64,000 nt of DNA, from NCBI RefSeq assembly GCF_028369295.1, contig NZ_JAQMYP010000003.1, forward strand, positions 186,001-250,000, given 5' to 3'. This document shows, one piece after another, positions 45,401 to 55,219 of this stretch. How positions within the stretch are numbered: position 1 is the first letter of the stretch; each line of letters starts with the position of its first letter. The notes beneath the pieces were generated by a model. The model saw only the letters and a list, made by a program, of their open reading frames with translations, made no database searches and was not told the DNA's origin. Both the position numbers and the translations under genes were made by a program. Source of the stretch: Streptomyces sp. HD (GTDB lineage Bacteria; Actinomycetota; Actinomycetes; Streptomycetales; Streptomycetaceae).

Positions 45401-46503
45401 CGGTGACCCTCGACACCGACACCGACGACGGCACCGGCGACGAGGACATCGCGTGGGACTCGGTGGCCTTCCAGCCGCTGTCGGCCAAGCCGAAGGACTT
45501 CGTCGTCGCCATGGGCGACTCGTACTCCTCCGGTGAGGGCGCGTCCGAGGGCAACCGGGACTACTACCCGGAGACCAACTACCTCGACAAGCAGGACGAC
45601 AAGACCCGCAACGCCTGCCACCGCTCCACCCAGGCGTGGTCGCGCCAGGCGAAGATCCCGGGCCGCTCGCAGTCCATCGGCGCCTCGGCCGACAGCTACG
45701 GCAGCGCCATGGACTACCACCTGATCGCCTGCTCCGGCGCCCGCACCTACAACGTGTGGCACGCCGGCGAGGTGCAGTCCAGCGGCGGTGAGAAGCCGCA
45801 GATCGACAAGGGCTACCTGGACCAGAACACCACGCTGGTCACCATCTCCATCGGCGGCAACGACGCCCGCTTCGCGGACGTGATCCAGAAGTGCCTGGTC
45901 GCGTTCAACGGCGGCAACTGCAAGGACAAGACCTTCGAGGAGGGCGACGTCGACCAGTCCGTCGGCGGCCGGGACCGCAAGTTCATCGGCCAGCCGCTGG
46001 AGAAGGCCGCGGTCGGCGTCATCAACGAGATCGTCCGGCCGGACATCACCAAGGTCCTCACCGAGATCTCCGCGAAGGCCCCCAACGCCAAGATCGCGCT
46101 GATGGGTTACCCGCCGCTGATCGAGAACCGGGGCGAGTGCCTGAGCATCACGATCCCGGGCGTCGGCCAGATCGGTCTGTCCGCCTCGTCCTCGGACTGG
46201 CTGGGCAGCGTGGCCGACACGCTGGCGACCGCGATGCAGGGCGCCGTGGACGACGCCAAGGCCAAGGGCATCAAGGCCTGGTTCTCCAACCCGAAGCAGA
46301 ACTTCGCGGGCAAGGCCGTCTGCGGTGACCCCGAGTCGGTGCACGGCATCGTCAAGACGCTCGTCGACTCGGACAAGCCGTCCAACGACTGGCCGATCCT
46401 CAAGGGCTACGGCCTGTCCGCCCAGTCGTTCCACCCGAAGATCGGCGGCGCCCGCCTGTACGCCGACTCCCTGGAGCGCACCTTCACCGGCATGGGCCTC
46501 TAG
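42403..46503 (+). CDS. Large secreted lytic-transglycosylase-like and SGNH hydrolase protein
   Basis: This 1366-residue exported protein has several domains. A signal peptide (VRIPVTAALTMALSAGVATTQAYA) is followed by a propeller-like N-terminal region (about 60-430). A lysozyme-fold domain near 530-620 reads VMLGITAQESNMWQATR...GYGITQVTDGM...NIAAGVNILIEKWN. A golvesin-C-like beta domain lies at about 900-1026 (WMRVFVHMPDHGAHTRQAAY), and an SGNH/GDSL domain starts near 1034 (VVAMGDSYSSGEG, ISIGGNDARF, late SFHPK). It likely acts on the cell wall or surface glycans. TTG at 42403 with AGGAAGAG is preferred to upstream codons. Confidence 0.88.
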   Translation: MIRNALMRRVRIPVTAALTMALSAGVATTQAYAAANPQGEAKGWSAPAAHDPGTKPGDQPTAVPADRRTAVLGEDYRKSSDRAFTTSGDGTGFHVLVADEKQGYAWKTAATLSESGFDTDSWIGNACLTESGKYAAVAYAPRTFTNKPDLMTRGAFTAVVDLTDGRVTKLPFQATLGYFSPGCGQGEEAVFTALTDDRSAKNQTRLVTVDARTGKVGTKQTVTGQVTSAVPTDQGIVAAEGNHIVAVKAGKTRDIATTKAWPFQLKADAEGGVTFIDADPKAAKTRGAVAAENTATVSRVSAAQIKKADGHGKPAGLAKGKLDEFDLTATPAGTVYVTGKAASTTRAAGGVLRNPGGIDKDAQVSSRGQAVVTSRWADGKDSRIRPEEALDARTVRTTVKALDTRKTVVLDAPPGSDPVGGQREVTRGTQTSPVLLAQGAQPGRSTRAAANDPVEADRYCSVPRNDPKKQAFQPTPRQVEWAVDQAIVGKLNKGATRPANWKNTGMAAYAPQTLFPLAKLAGGSGEDWHVPAQVMLGITAQESNMWQATRLAVPGVTANSLIGNFYGVKYAASGQQQDPWAINFAKADCGYGITQVTDGMRLPNHGESNTKTVTQQEAVALDYAANIAAGVNILIEKWNSTRKDGLEINEGQPKYIENWFYALWAYNSGYHPKSAPENGKWGVGWTNNPANPLWKENRTPFLENAEGKDDYSHAAKPQNWPYEEKVIGWAARPISAMFKPGDMQAGYKGAWWNSDAARTSAKPPIFTFCGPQNDCVPSRISEDASNDDNKGPCVLPGDPHTDNPLYLKCWWHERVAWKNCTTEARCGNPIHRFDDTYPEQPDENSYPPRCNTGLPSGSLIVDDLPNGTVPAGTSGRSCTVASKGSFQFTFAGEGGKYPSKMDLHQIGAGNGNHFWLGHTRWLATADGKRLHVSGKWTLSGTQRGWMRVFVHMPDHGAHTRQAAYRVGGTDSKSPVRVHPQRIRSNKWVDLGVFNFTGTPSVTLDTDTDDGTGDEDIAWDSVAFQPLSAKPKDFVVAMGDSYSSGEGASEGNRDYYPETNYLDKQDDKTRNACHRSTQAWSRQAKIPGRSQSIGASADSYGSAMDYHLIACSGARTYNVWHAGEVQSSGGEKPQIDKGYLDQNTTLVTISIGGNDARFADVIQKCLVAFNGGNCKDKTFEEGDVDQSVGGRDRKFIGQPLEKAAVGVINEIVRPDITKVLTEISAKAPNAKIALMGYPPLIENRGECLSITIPGVGQIGLSASSSDWLGSVADTLATAMQGAVDDAKAKGIKAWFSNPKQNFAGKAVCGDPESVHGIVKTLVDSDKPSNDWPILKGYGLSAQSFHPKIGGARLYADSLERTFTGMGL

Positions 46504-46519
46504 CCCCGCTGCCGTCCTT

Positions 46520-46548
46520 GTGGGGCCCCGCATCGGGCGGGGCCCCAC
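46520..46548 (+). terminator. Hairpin after the large secreted gene
   Basis: GTGGGGCCCCGC pairs with GCGGGGCCCCAC around a five-base loop, 17 bases after the stop at 46503. It separates the large gene from the next secreted-protein gene and may allow partial readthrough. Confidence 0.8.
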
Positions 46549-46571
46549 CCGAGCCCGGAAGGGAAACAGTC

Positions 46572-47093
46572 ATGAGGAAGCTTCTGTCCACCGGCATCGC
46601 GGCCGGTACCGCCGCGCTCGCGGTCATCGGCCTGGCCGCGGCACCGGCCTCGGCCGCCAGCGCGCGTTCGGGGTTCGAGGTGTACTTCCCCGGCGACAAG
46701 CCGGAGAGCATGTACAACGTCGAGAACACCGGCACCGTGTCCGGCAGCATGACCGGCAAGTCGGTCGTGAGCTGGCAGATCCTGGTCGACCAGGTCATCG
46801 ACAACTCCAAGCGGTTCACCAGCTTCAAGATCACCACGCGGATCGAGGAGCGCCTGACCAAGGACACCGAGGACCACGTCGTCACGAAGAAGACGTGCGA
46901 CCTGACCAAGATCGTCAACGACGAGTACTCGTGGTTCGCGATCGAGCCCGTGAACACCTGTGTCGCGCCGTCCACCACCTACGACGGTGAGCTGTACTGG
47001 TCGACGGACTCGACGATCGTCTACGACATCGAGGGCGACGGAAAGGGCGCGTTCACCAAGGACCTCCAGGGCTCGCCCCTGCTCCACGGCTGA
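46572..47093 (+). CDS. Small secreted protein of unknown function
   Basis: This 173-residue protein has a signal peptide (MRKLLSTGIAAGTAALAVIG, cleavage near ASAAS). The mature part is beta-rich with two Cys (KKTCDLTK and VNTCVAPS) that could pair. GGAAGGG precedes the ATG. It follows the 1366-residue gene and may be expressed with it. No family is recognised. Confidence 0.8.
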   Translation: MRKLLSTGIAAGTAALAVIGLAAAPASAASARSGFEVYFPGDKPESMYNVENTGTVSGSMTGKSVVSWQILVDQVIDNSKRFTSFKITTRIEERLTKDTEDHVVTKKTCDLTKIVNDEYSWFAIEPVNTCVAPSTTYDGELYWSTDSTIVYDIEGDGKGAFTKDLQGSPLLHG

Positions 47094-47112
47094 CGTCCCC
47101 ACGTCCCATGAC

Positions 47113-47148
47113 ACCGGGTCCCGAGTACGCGCGTACTCGGGACCCGGT
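47113..47148. terminator. Perfect 36-bp palindromic terminator
   Basis: ACCGGGTCCCGAGTACGC is followed directly by its exact reverse complement. It lies between the convergent secreted-protein and TerB-family genes, so it probably ends transcription in both directions. Confidence 0.9.
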
Positions 47149-47166
47149 CCTGTCTTCGTCCGATCC

Positions 47167-47865
47167 CTAGGACGGTGTACGCGCCGCCGCGGCCAGCAGT
47201 CGGGTCACGTCGTCGCCGCAGATGGTGAGGGCGGCGCCGACCGTCGACAGGGCGTCGCGCTCGGCGGGCGTGTACGGGCCGTCGGCCAGGGCGATCCGGG
47301 CGCCCTGCAGCAGGATGGACTCGCGGCCGGCCGGGGCGAGGTGCGGGGCGAGCGGGTCCAGGGCCTCGTGGAGCTCTATGGCCAGCCCGGCACCGCAGGG
47401 CTCGGAGAAGACCCGCCCGGTGTCGGCCGCCAGCGCCTCGACGAGGGCGTTCAGCTGGTCCTCCGTACAGTCGTCGAACCCGGCCGCGCGCACCGTGGCC
47501 GCCGCGGTCTCCAGCGCCGTACGGGAACAGGTGCCGCCCGCCGCCAGTACCGCCAGGGCGACGGTGTGGACGGCGTCGCGGAGCATCGCGGAGAAGCGGG
47601 TGGTGGTCGGGTGGTCGAGGACGTCGGTGCCGAAGTGACGCCGGCAGGCCGCGCACTCCACGACGGGGGCGGTCTCACCGCGCGGCAGCACCGGCACCCC
47701 GAGCAGAGTGAAACGACGGTGTCCCGTCAACCGCTGGTAGTTACGGTCACCCCCGCAGCCGGGGCAGAAGAACTCGCCGTCCCCGACGGCCGACCACGCG
47801 ATACGGGTGCCCAGGATGCGCGCAAGCCTGGCGGCACGGTCGTCTTGTCCCCGTCCTGGCAGCAC
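47167..47865 (-). CDS. TerB-family protein with zinc ribbon
   Basis: This 232-residue protein has an N-terminal zinc-ribbon-like part (FFCPGCGGDRNYQRL...VVECAACRRHFG) and a C-terminal helical domain resembling TerB (tellurite-resistance family): LRDAVHTVALAVLAAGGTCSRTALETAAATV and ESILLQGARIALADGPYTPAERDAL. TerB domains bind metals and work at the membrane in stress responses. GGAGGT sits five bases before the GTG at 47865; longer frames are unlikely. The exact role is unknown. Confidence 0.82.
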   Translation of the reverse strand: MLPGRGQDDRAARLARILGTRIAWSAVGDGEFFCPGCGGDRNYQRLTGHRRFTLLGVPVLPRGETAPVVECAACRRHFGTDVLDHPTTTRFSAMLRDAVHTVALAVLAAGGTCSRTALETAAATVRAAGFDDCTEDQLNALVEALAADTGRVFSEPCGAGLAIELHEALDPLAPHLAPAGRESILLQGARIALADGPYTPAERDALSTVGAALTICGDDVTRLLAAAARTPS

Positions 47866-48056
47866 GTCGCACCTCCGTAATACCGCGGCAACATCGCCGC
47901 GCTTGCGTGATGTTAGCCACATCCCGGACGTGGAGTCAGCACCCCGGACGAGACCTTTCCGTGACCTGCACGGATCAATGGCCGAAAACGGCTGGACCCC
48001 GCCCACCGAAATACGGCGGACGGGGCCTCGAATCGCCGGGCGTCGGCAACGCCCCC

Positions 48057-48090
48057 AAGGGGCGCGGGGAACTGCGCGATCAACCACGAC
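48057..48090 (+). repeat. GGGGCGCGGGGAACTGCGCGA intergenic repeat, copy 2
   Basis: AAGGGGCGCGGGGAACTGCG continues as CGATCAACCACGAC. It lies in the 272-bp gap between the TerB gene start and the leuA stop, which otherwise holds no recognisable gene. Confidence 0.85.
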
Positions 48091-48137
48091 GCTGCCGCAC
48101 TCGCCCACTCACCAGTGGGCCTACGGCGAGAGAACCG

Positions 48138-49999
<1,862 letters not shown>

Positions 50000-50178
50000 G
50001 CTAGCCGAGCCACTCCCCGTGCGGGGCGTCGTATCAGTATGCGGGACCCGAGGGATGAATCGGACAAAAAGTGCGCTATACCACTTCGTCACGGAGCGTG
50101 CGGCTCCCTGTCCGTATATTTCACCAATCATGGTTGCGGGTAGTGACACGGTCATGACCCAGTGCAAGGGTGCCGGGC

Positions 50179-51249
50179 ATGACGACACACGGGGGCTTCG
50201 AGCCCGTCTTCTGCACCGTCGTACCGCCACACGTCCTCGACAAGCTGGCCCGGAACGACGACCCCGCACTCTCCGGCCCGGCTCGCCGGACCCTGATGCG
50301 CGACAGTGAGCTGCGCGGCAGGCGCCGTGTCACGACCGAGTTCGCTCTCGCGTCCGCCCCGGCGGCGAAGGCACCGTCGGACCAGCCGCTGCGCACCATC
50401 TACGACGCCGAGCACCGGACCGCCCTGCCCGGCAGGAAGGTCCGCGGCGAGGGCGACGAGCCCGGCCAGGACGCCACGGTCAACCGCGCCCACTCCGGCC
50501 TCGGCGCCACCTTCGACCTCTACCTCAAGGTCTACGCCCGGCACTCCATCGACGGCGACGGCCTGCCGCTGGACGCCACCGTCCACTACGACGAGAACTA
50601 CAACAACGCCTTCTGGAACGGCGAGCAGATGGTGTTCGGCGACGGTGACGGCGAGATCTTCGTCGACTTCACCATCCCGATCGACGTCATCGGCCACGAG
50701 CTCACCCACGGCGTCACCCAGTACACGGCCAACCTCACGTACTACGGCCAGCCGGGCGCGCTGAACGAGTCGATGTCGGACGTCTTCGGCTCGCTCATCA
50801 AGCAGTACACGCTCGGCCAGACCGCCGCCGAGGCCGACTGGCTGATCGGCGCGGGCCTGCTCGCACCCAGCGTCTCCGGCAAGGCCCTGCGCTCCATGAA
50901 GGAGCCGGGCAGCGCGTACGACGACGACGTCCTCGGCAAGGACCCGCAGCCCGCGACCATGGACGGCTACGTGCGCACCGGCCGCGACAACGGCGGTGTC
51001 CACATCAACTCCGGCATCCCCAACCACGCCTTCTACCTGGTCGCGACCGCCCTGGGCGGCCACGCCTGGGAGAAGGCGGGACAGATCTGGTACGACGTCC
51101 TGACCGGCGGCGAGCTGTCGGACCGGGCCATGTTCACCGACTTCGCCAAGCTGACCGCCAAGGCCGCGCGCGAGCGCTTCAGCGACGGCGGCGAGGAGCT
51201 GCGGGCCGTGGAGAAGGCGTGGGAGCAGGTCGGGGTGCGGATCCAGTAA
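50179..51249 (+). CDS. M4-family metalloprotease, protealysin type
   Basis: This 356-residue zinc endopeptidase has no Sec signal. The short N-terminal region (FCTVVPPHVLDKLA) matches the protealysin-type propeptide with a Cys-Pro-like inhibitory motif. HELTH (173-177) and the third zinc ligand E197 in ALNESMSDVFG form the active site; the transition-state His is in DNGGVHINSG. It probably acts inside the cell or is released without a classical signal. The emfourin-like inhibitor gene follows 21 bp downstream. It is divergent from leuA. Confidence 0.92.
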   Translation: MTTHGGFEPVFCTVVPPHVLDKLARNDDPALSGPARRTLMRDSELRGRRRVTTEFALASAPAAKAPSDQPLRTIYDAEHRTALPGRKVRGEGDEPGQDATVNRAHSGLGATFDLYLKVYARHSIDGDGLPLDATVHYDENYNNAFWNGEQMVFGDGDGEIFVDFTIPIDVIGHELTHGVTQYTANLTYYGQPGALNESMSDVFGSLIKQYTLGQTAAEADWLIGAGLLAPSVSGKALRSMKEPGSAYDDDVLGKDPQPATMDGYVRTGRDNGGVHINSGIPNHAFYLVATALGGHAWEKAGQIWYDVLTGGELSDRAMFTDFAKLTAKAARERFSDGGEELRAVEKAWEQVGVRIQ

Positions 51250-51270
51250 GTCCGTACTAGACAGGGATCC

Positions 51271-51537
51271 ATGCGTATTCAGGTACGGCGCACGGGTGGA
51301 TTCGCGGGCATCGAGCGGTACGCCGAGGTGGACACCTCGGGGCGGCCCGACGCCCAGGAGTGGCAGGCCCTGGCCGAGCGCGCGGTCGCGTCCGGCCGGG
51401 GCACGCCCCCGATCGGGGTTCCGGACGGCTTCAGCTACCAGATCACCGTCGACGACAGGACGGTGTACTGCTCGGATCCCCGGCTCACCGACGAGCAGCG
51501 CAAGCTGATCACCAGGGTGCTGAAGGAAGGGGCGTAA
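51271..51537 (+). CDS. Emfourin-like protealysin inhibitor
   Basis: This 88-residue protein starts MRIQVRRTGGFAGIERYAEV and ends TDEQRKLITRVLKEGA. Length, beta-rich start with RRTGGFAGI and position right after a protealysin-type gene match emfourin, the co-encoded inhibitor of protealysin in Serratia. It would keep the protease silent inside the cell. Inhibition is inferred from family and context. Confidence 0.82.
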   Translation: MRIQVRRTGGFAGIERYAEVDTSGRPDAQEWQALAERAVASGRGTPPIGVPDGFSYQITVDDRTVYCSDPRLTDEQRKLITRVLKEGA

Positions 51538-51595
51538 CGGGCAGTTCACGCCGGGGCGTTGACTTCTGTTACCGCCGGTACGGATGATCCGGCGC

Positions 51596-52927
51596 ATGGC
51601 GATCGATGAGCGCGGTGCGACGAATCCGATACCCCGGTTCCCGGCGGACTTCCTGTGGGGCGTCTCGACCTCGGCCCACCAGATCGAGGGTGCGGCGGAC
51701 GAGCGCGAGCGGTCCGTGTGGGACGCCTTCACGGCCGAGCCGGGAAGGGTGAAGGACGGCTCCACGGCGGCGGTGGCCTGCGACCACTACCACCGCTACG
51801 CCGAGGACGTGGCCCTGCTCGCTGGCCTGGGCGTGGACGCGTACCGCTTCTCGATCTCCTGGCCGCGGGTGAACGCACCGAAGGGCCTCGACTTCTACGA
51901 CCGTCTGGTGGACGAGCTGTGCGCGGCGGGCGTACGGCCCGTGCCGACCCTCTTCCACTGGGATCTGCCGGTCACGCTGGACTGGCTGGACCGGGACACG
52001 GCCGCCCGGTTCGCCGAGTACGTGTCCGTGGTCGCCGAGCGTCTGGGCGACCGCGTCAGCAAGTGGATCACCCTCAACGAACCCGCCGAGCACACCCTCC
52101 TGGGCCACGCCCTCGGCACCCACGCCCCCGGCCGGCAGCTCCTCTTCGACGCCCTCCCGGTCGCCCACCACCAGCTGCTGGCCCACGGCCTCGCGGTACG
52201 GGCCCTGCGCGCGGCCGGCGCGACCGACATCGGCGTCGCCAACTCGCACGGCCCGACCTGGCCGGCGTCCCGGGAACAGCCGGACCTGGAGGCGGCGGAC
52301 TTCTACGACCTGCTCCTCAACCGCCTGTTCGCCGACCCCCTGCTGCTCGGCCAGTACCCGGAGGGCATAGGCGAGTTGATGCCGGGGGACGTCGAGGCCG
52401 ACCTGAAGGTCATCTCGGAGCCCCTCGACTTCTACGGCGTCAACTACTACGCGCCGACCCGGGTGGGCGCCCCGCAGGGCACCGAGATCGAGTTCGGCGG
52501 GGTGCGCATGCCGGCCGAACTGCCCTTCTCGGTGCGGCAGATCGAGGGTGTACCGACGACGGACTTCGGCTGGCCGGTGGTCCCCGAGGGCCTCACGGAA
52601 CTGCTCACCGGCTTCCGCGACCGCTACGGCGACCGGCTCCCGCCCGTCGTCATCACCGAGAACGGCTGCTCGTACGAGGGCGTCGACGACCAGCGGCGGA
52701 TCGCCTATCTGGACGGTCACATCCGCGCACTGCACAAGGCCATGGAGGCGGGGGTGGACGTCCGCGGGTACTTCGTCTGGTCGCTGCTCGACAACTTCGA
52801 GTGGGCGGAGGGGTACGAGCGCCGGTTCGGGCTCGTCCACGTGGACTTCGAGGATTCCGGGACGCTGACGCGGACGCCCAAGGCGTCGTACGGCTGGCTG
52901 CGGGACGTGCTGCGGGCCCAGAGATGA
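51596..52927 (+). CDS. Family 1 beta-glucosidase
   Basis: This 443-residue GH1 retaining glycosidase hydrolyses beta-glucosides or related disaccharides in the cytoplasm. The N-terminal signature FLWGVSTSAHQIEGA is present. The acid/base Glu is E162 (TLNEPAEH, usual form TLNEP) and the nucleophile is E355 (ITENGCSY). ATG at 51596 is used; ATG at 51584 is equally possible and neither has a strong ribosome-binding site. The stop overlaps the transporter start by ATGA, so they form an uptake-hydrolysis pair. Confidence 0.93.
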   Translation: MAIDERGATNPIPRFPADFLWGVSTSAHQIEGAADERERSVWDAFTAEPGRVKDGSTAAVACDHYHRYAEDVALLAGLGVDAYRFSISWPRVNAPKGLDFYDRLVDELCAAGVRPVPTLFHWDLPVTLDWLDRDTAARFAEYVSVVAERLGDRVSKWITLNEPAEHTLLGHALGTHAPGRQLLFDALPVAHHQLLAHGLAVRALRAAGATDIGVANSHGPTWPASREQPDLEAADFYDLLLNRLFADPLLLGQYPEGIGELMPGDVEADLKVISEPLDFYGVNYYAPTRVGAPQGTEIEFGGVRMPAELPFSVRQIEGVPTTDFGWPVVPEGLTELLTGFRDRYGDRLPPVVITENGCSYEGVDDQRRIAYLDGHIRALHKAMEAGVDVRGYFVWSLLDNFEWAEGYERRFGLVHVDFEDSGTLTRTPKASYGWLRDVLRAQR

Positions 52928-54165
52928 CGGCCGACGCCCTCGCCGAGCCCACGGACCGGGTCGGCAGGGGCTGGACGGCGGCGCTCTCGCTGGCCAACGT
53001 GGCGATCTGGGTGGGCTGGTACGGCCCGCTCCAGATCCTCCTGGCCCAGCAGGCGGAGGACTTCGCGCCCGGCACGGGGATGTCGAAGGAGACGCTGCTG
53101 GCGTGGGTGACCGGCGCGGGCGCGGCCGTGTCGCTGGCGGCCAACCCGTTCTTCGGCGCGCTGTCGGACCGCACCACGGCCCGCTGGGGCCGCCGTACGC
53201 CATGGATCGTGGCCGGTGCCGCGGGCGGCGCCCTGTCGCTGCTGCTGCTCGCCGGCGCGGACGGGCTGTGGACGGCGGCGCTGGGCTGGTGCCTGGTCCA
53301 GCTGACCCTGAACGCGGCCTTCGCTGCGGTCACGGCGGCCGTCCCGGACCGGGTGCCGCGACTCCAACGGGGCGCGGTGGGCGGCTGGTTGGGGGCGGCC
53401 CAGATCCTCGGCGCGGTCGCCGGGACGGGACTGGCGACGGCGGCGGGCGGGATCGCGGCGGGGTACGCGGCATGCGCGGTGTTCGCGATGGCGGGGGTGC
53501 TGCCGTACGTACTCCGATACCGGGACCTCAGGCTGGCCGCAACGGACCGGCCGACCTGGTCCTGGCGCTCCTTCGCCCGCGGCTTCTGGCTGAGCCCACG
53601 CCGCTTCCCTGACTTCGGCTGGGCCTGGCTGACCCGCTTCCTGATCAACCTGAGCAACGCGCTGGTGATCCTCTACCTGCTCTACTACCTGCGGGACCGC
53701 CTGCACCACGACGACCCCGAGCAGGGCGTGCTGATCCTGACCGCGGTGGACAGCGTGGCGCTGCTGGCCACGGTCGTGGTGGGCGGCGTCTGGTCGGACC
53801 GGGTGGGCCGCCGCAAGCCCTTCGTGCGGTGGTCCGGGGTACTGATGGCGGCGGCCACCGCCCTGCTGGCCGCCTGGCAGACCTGGCCGGGCGCGATCGT
53901 CGTGGCAGCGCTGCTGGGCGTGGCCCTCGGGGTGTTCATGTCGGTCGACTTCGCCCTGATGACGGACGTACTGCCGAAGGCCGCCGACCGGGGCAAGGAC
54001 CTGGGCGTCATCAACGTGGCCAACGCCTTGCCCCAGGTGGCGGCACCGGCCCTCGCCGCCCCGATCGTCACCCACCTGGGCGGGTACCGGATGCTGTACG
54101 CGGTGGCGGCGGCGGTGGGGCTGGCGGGAGCGGTGCTGGTGGACCGTATAAGGGGCGTCGACTAG
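52924..54165 (+). CDS. MFS sugar transporter
   Basis: This 413-residue membrane carrier of the major facilitator superfamily has twelve predicted helices. Family loops are ALSDRTTARWGRRTPWIV between helices 2 and 3 and GVWSDRVGRRKPFV at the matching place in the second half. Coupling to the beta-glucosidase by ATGA suggests import of a beta-glucoside or disaccharide. The substrate is inferred only from context. Confidence 0.88.
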   Translation: MTADALAEPTDRVGRGWTAALSLANVAIWVGWYGPLQILLAQQAEDFAPGTGMSKETLLAWVTGAGAAVSLAANPFFGALSDRTTARWGRRTPWIVAGAAGGALSLLLLAGADGLWTAALGWCLVQLTLNAAFAAVTAAVPDRVPRLQRGAVGGWLGAAQILGAVAGTGLATAAGGIAAGYAACAVFAMAGVLPYVLRYRDLRLAATDRPTWSWRSFARGFWLSPRRFPDFGWAWLTRFLINLSNALVILYLLYYLRDRLHHDDPEQGVLILTAVDSVALLATVVVGGVWSDRVGRRKPFVRWSGVLMAAATALLAAWQTWPGAIVVAALLGVALGVFMSVDFALMTDVLPKAADRGKDLGVINVANALPQVAAPALAAPIVTHLGGYRMLYAVAAAVGLAGAVLVDRIRGVD

Positions 54166-54174
54166 AACGCCGTC

Positions 54175-54208
54175 AGGGGCGCGGGGAACTGCGCGACAAG
54201 CCACAACG
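54175..54208 (+). repeat. GGGGCGCGGGGAACTGCGCGA intergenic repeat, copy 3
   Basis: AGGGGCGCGGGGAACTGCGC continues as GACAAGCCACAACG, in the 80-bp gap between the convergent transporter and epimerase genes. It may take part in termination. Confidence 0.85.
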
Positions 54209-54245
54209 AACCCGCAGACGCCCAACTACCCCACGCGGCACTCCG

Positions 54246-55100
54246 CTAGAGCGCCCCCGCGTCCCTGGCCGCATAGACCGACGGATACACCGGCCGATAA
54301 CCAAGCTCCCGGCGAATCCGCTCCGTGGAGGTGATCGCCAGCCAAGGGTCAGGATCCGCCCGCTCGTACAGCTCCTCAGGAACCTCGACCCCGTTCAGCT
54401 GATGCAGCTCGACCGCCGTCACCGGCGCATCGTCGGCGATGTTGTAGATCCGCCCGGCGATTCCCGGCGCCTGCAGGATCCGCAGCAACCCCTGGGCAAC
54501 GTCCACATGGTGGCCCATGTGGAGCCGCTGGGTCGCCGCCCAGTTCCCGGCCCACATCAGGGACTGGGCGAGATGCGGATCGCCCTCGCCGTAGACGAAG
54601 GGAAGCCGGCCGACGCGCACGTCCAGGCCCTCCATCGCGAGCAGCTCCCGCTCGGCCTGCGCCTTGGACTCGGGGTAGGCGCCCCACATCGCCCCGCCGG
54701 GCCGGCTCTCGTCGTCCTCGGTCAGCGGGCGGCCCCGTCCGGTGCCGTATACGAGACCCGTGCTGACCTGCACGAACCTCCGGACACCGGCGGCCAGGGC
54801 GGCACGGCCCAGCTCCACGGCCGCGTCCCGGTTGACCGCCCACGCCTCCTCGTCCGGCACGCCGCGGAAGGACGCCGCGACGTTCACCACGGCGTCGGCC
54901 CCGGCGACCGCCTTGCCGAGCACATCGGCGTCCCGCAGATCGCCGACCACGACCTCGGCACCCAGCTCCGCGAACGGCTCGCCCCGCGCCGGGTCCCGCA
55001 CCAGCACCCGCACCCGCTCCCCCGGCCTGGCCTGTGCCAGCAGCCTCGGCACGAAGCGCCGGCCGACCTGTCCCGTCGTACCCGTCACCAACGTCAGCAT
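54246..55100 (-). CDS. NAD(P)-dependent epimerase/dehydratase (extended SDR)
   Basis: This 284-residue Rossmann-fold oxidoreductase starts MLTLVTGTTGQVGRRFVPRL, with the GxxGxxG cofactor loop. VSTGLVYGT and AYPESKAQAE supply the Ser/Thr and YxxxK catalytic elements. VGDLRDADVL is the acidic NAD/NADP-discriminating and adenine-binding region. The substrate is unknown. It is divergent from the MmyB-like regulator at 55220, a common SDR-regulator pairing. Confidence 0.88.
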   Translation of the reverse strand: MLTLVTGTTGQVGRRFVPRLLAQARPGERVRVLVRDPARGEPFAELGAEVVVGDLRDADVLGKAVAGADAVVNVAASFRGVPDEEAWAVNRDAAVELGRAALAAGVRRFVQVSTGLVYGTGRGRPLTEDDESRPGGAMWGAYPESKAQAERELLAMEGLDVRVGRLPFVYGEGDPHLAQSLMWAGNWAATQRLHMGHHVDVAQGLLRILQAPGIAGRIYNIADDAPVTAVELHQLNGVEVPEELYERADPDPWLAITSTERIRRELGYRPVYPSVYAARDAGAL

Positions 55101-55219
55101 GATCTGCTCCTCTCGTCACCGACCACCCTCGGACGGCGCCGGTGCGAGCGGGAGAGACCCGTTGATCAGGGGATCGGCAGTCCCTGGATAAGCCGCGCGG
55201 CGTACCGCAGGCTGGAGAG

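Noticed and set aside
42253..46548. 1431-codon minus-strand frame
   Set aside because: It is antisense to the secreted 1366-residue gene, has Leu/Val/Arg/Asp-biased low-complexity content typical of GC-rich shadow frames and shows no domain.
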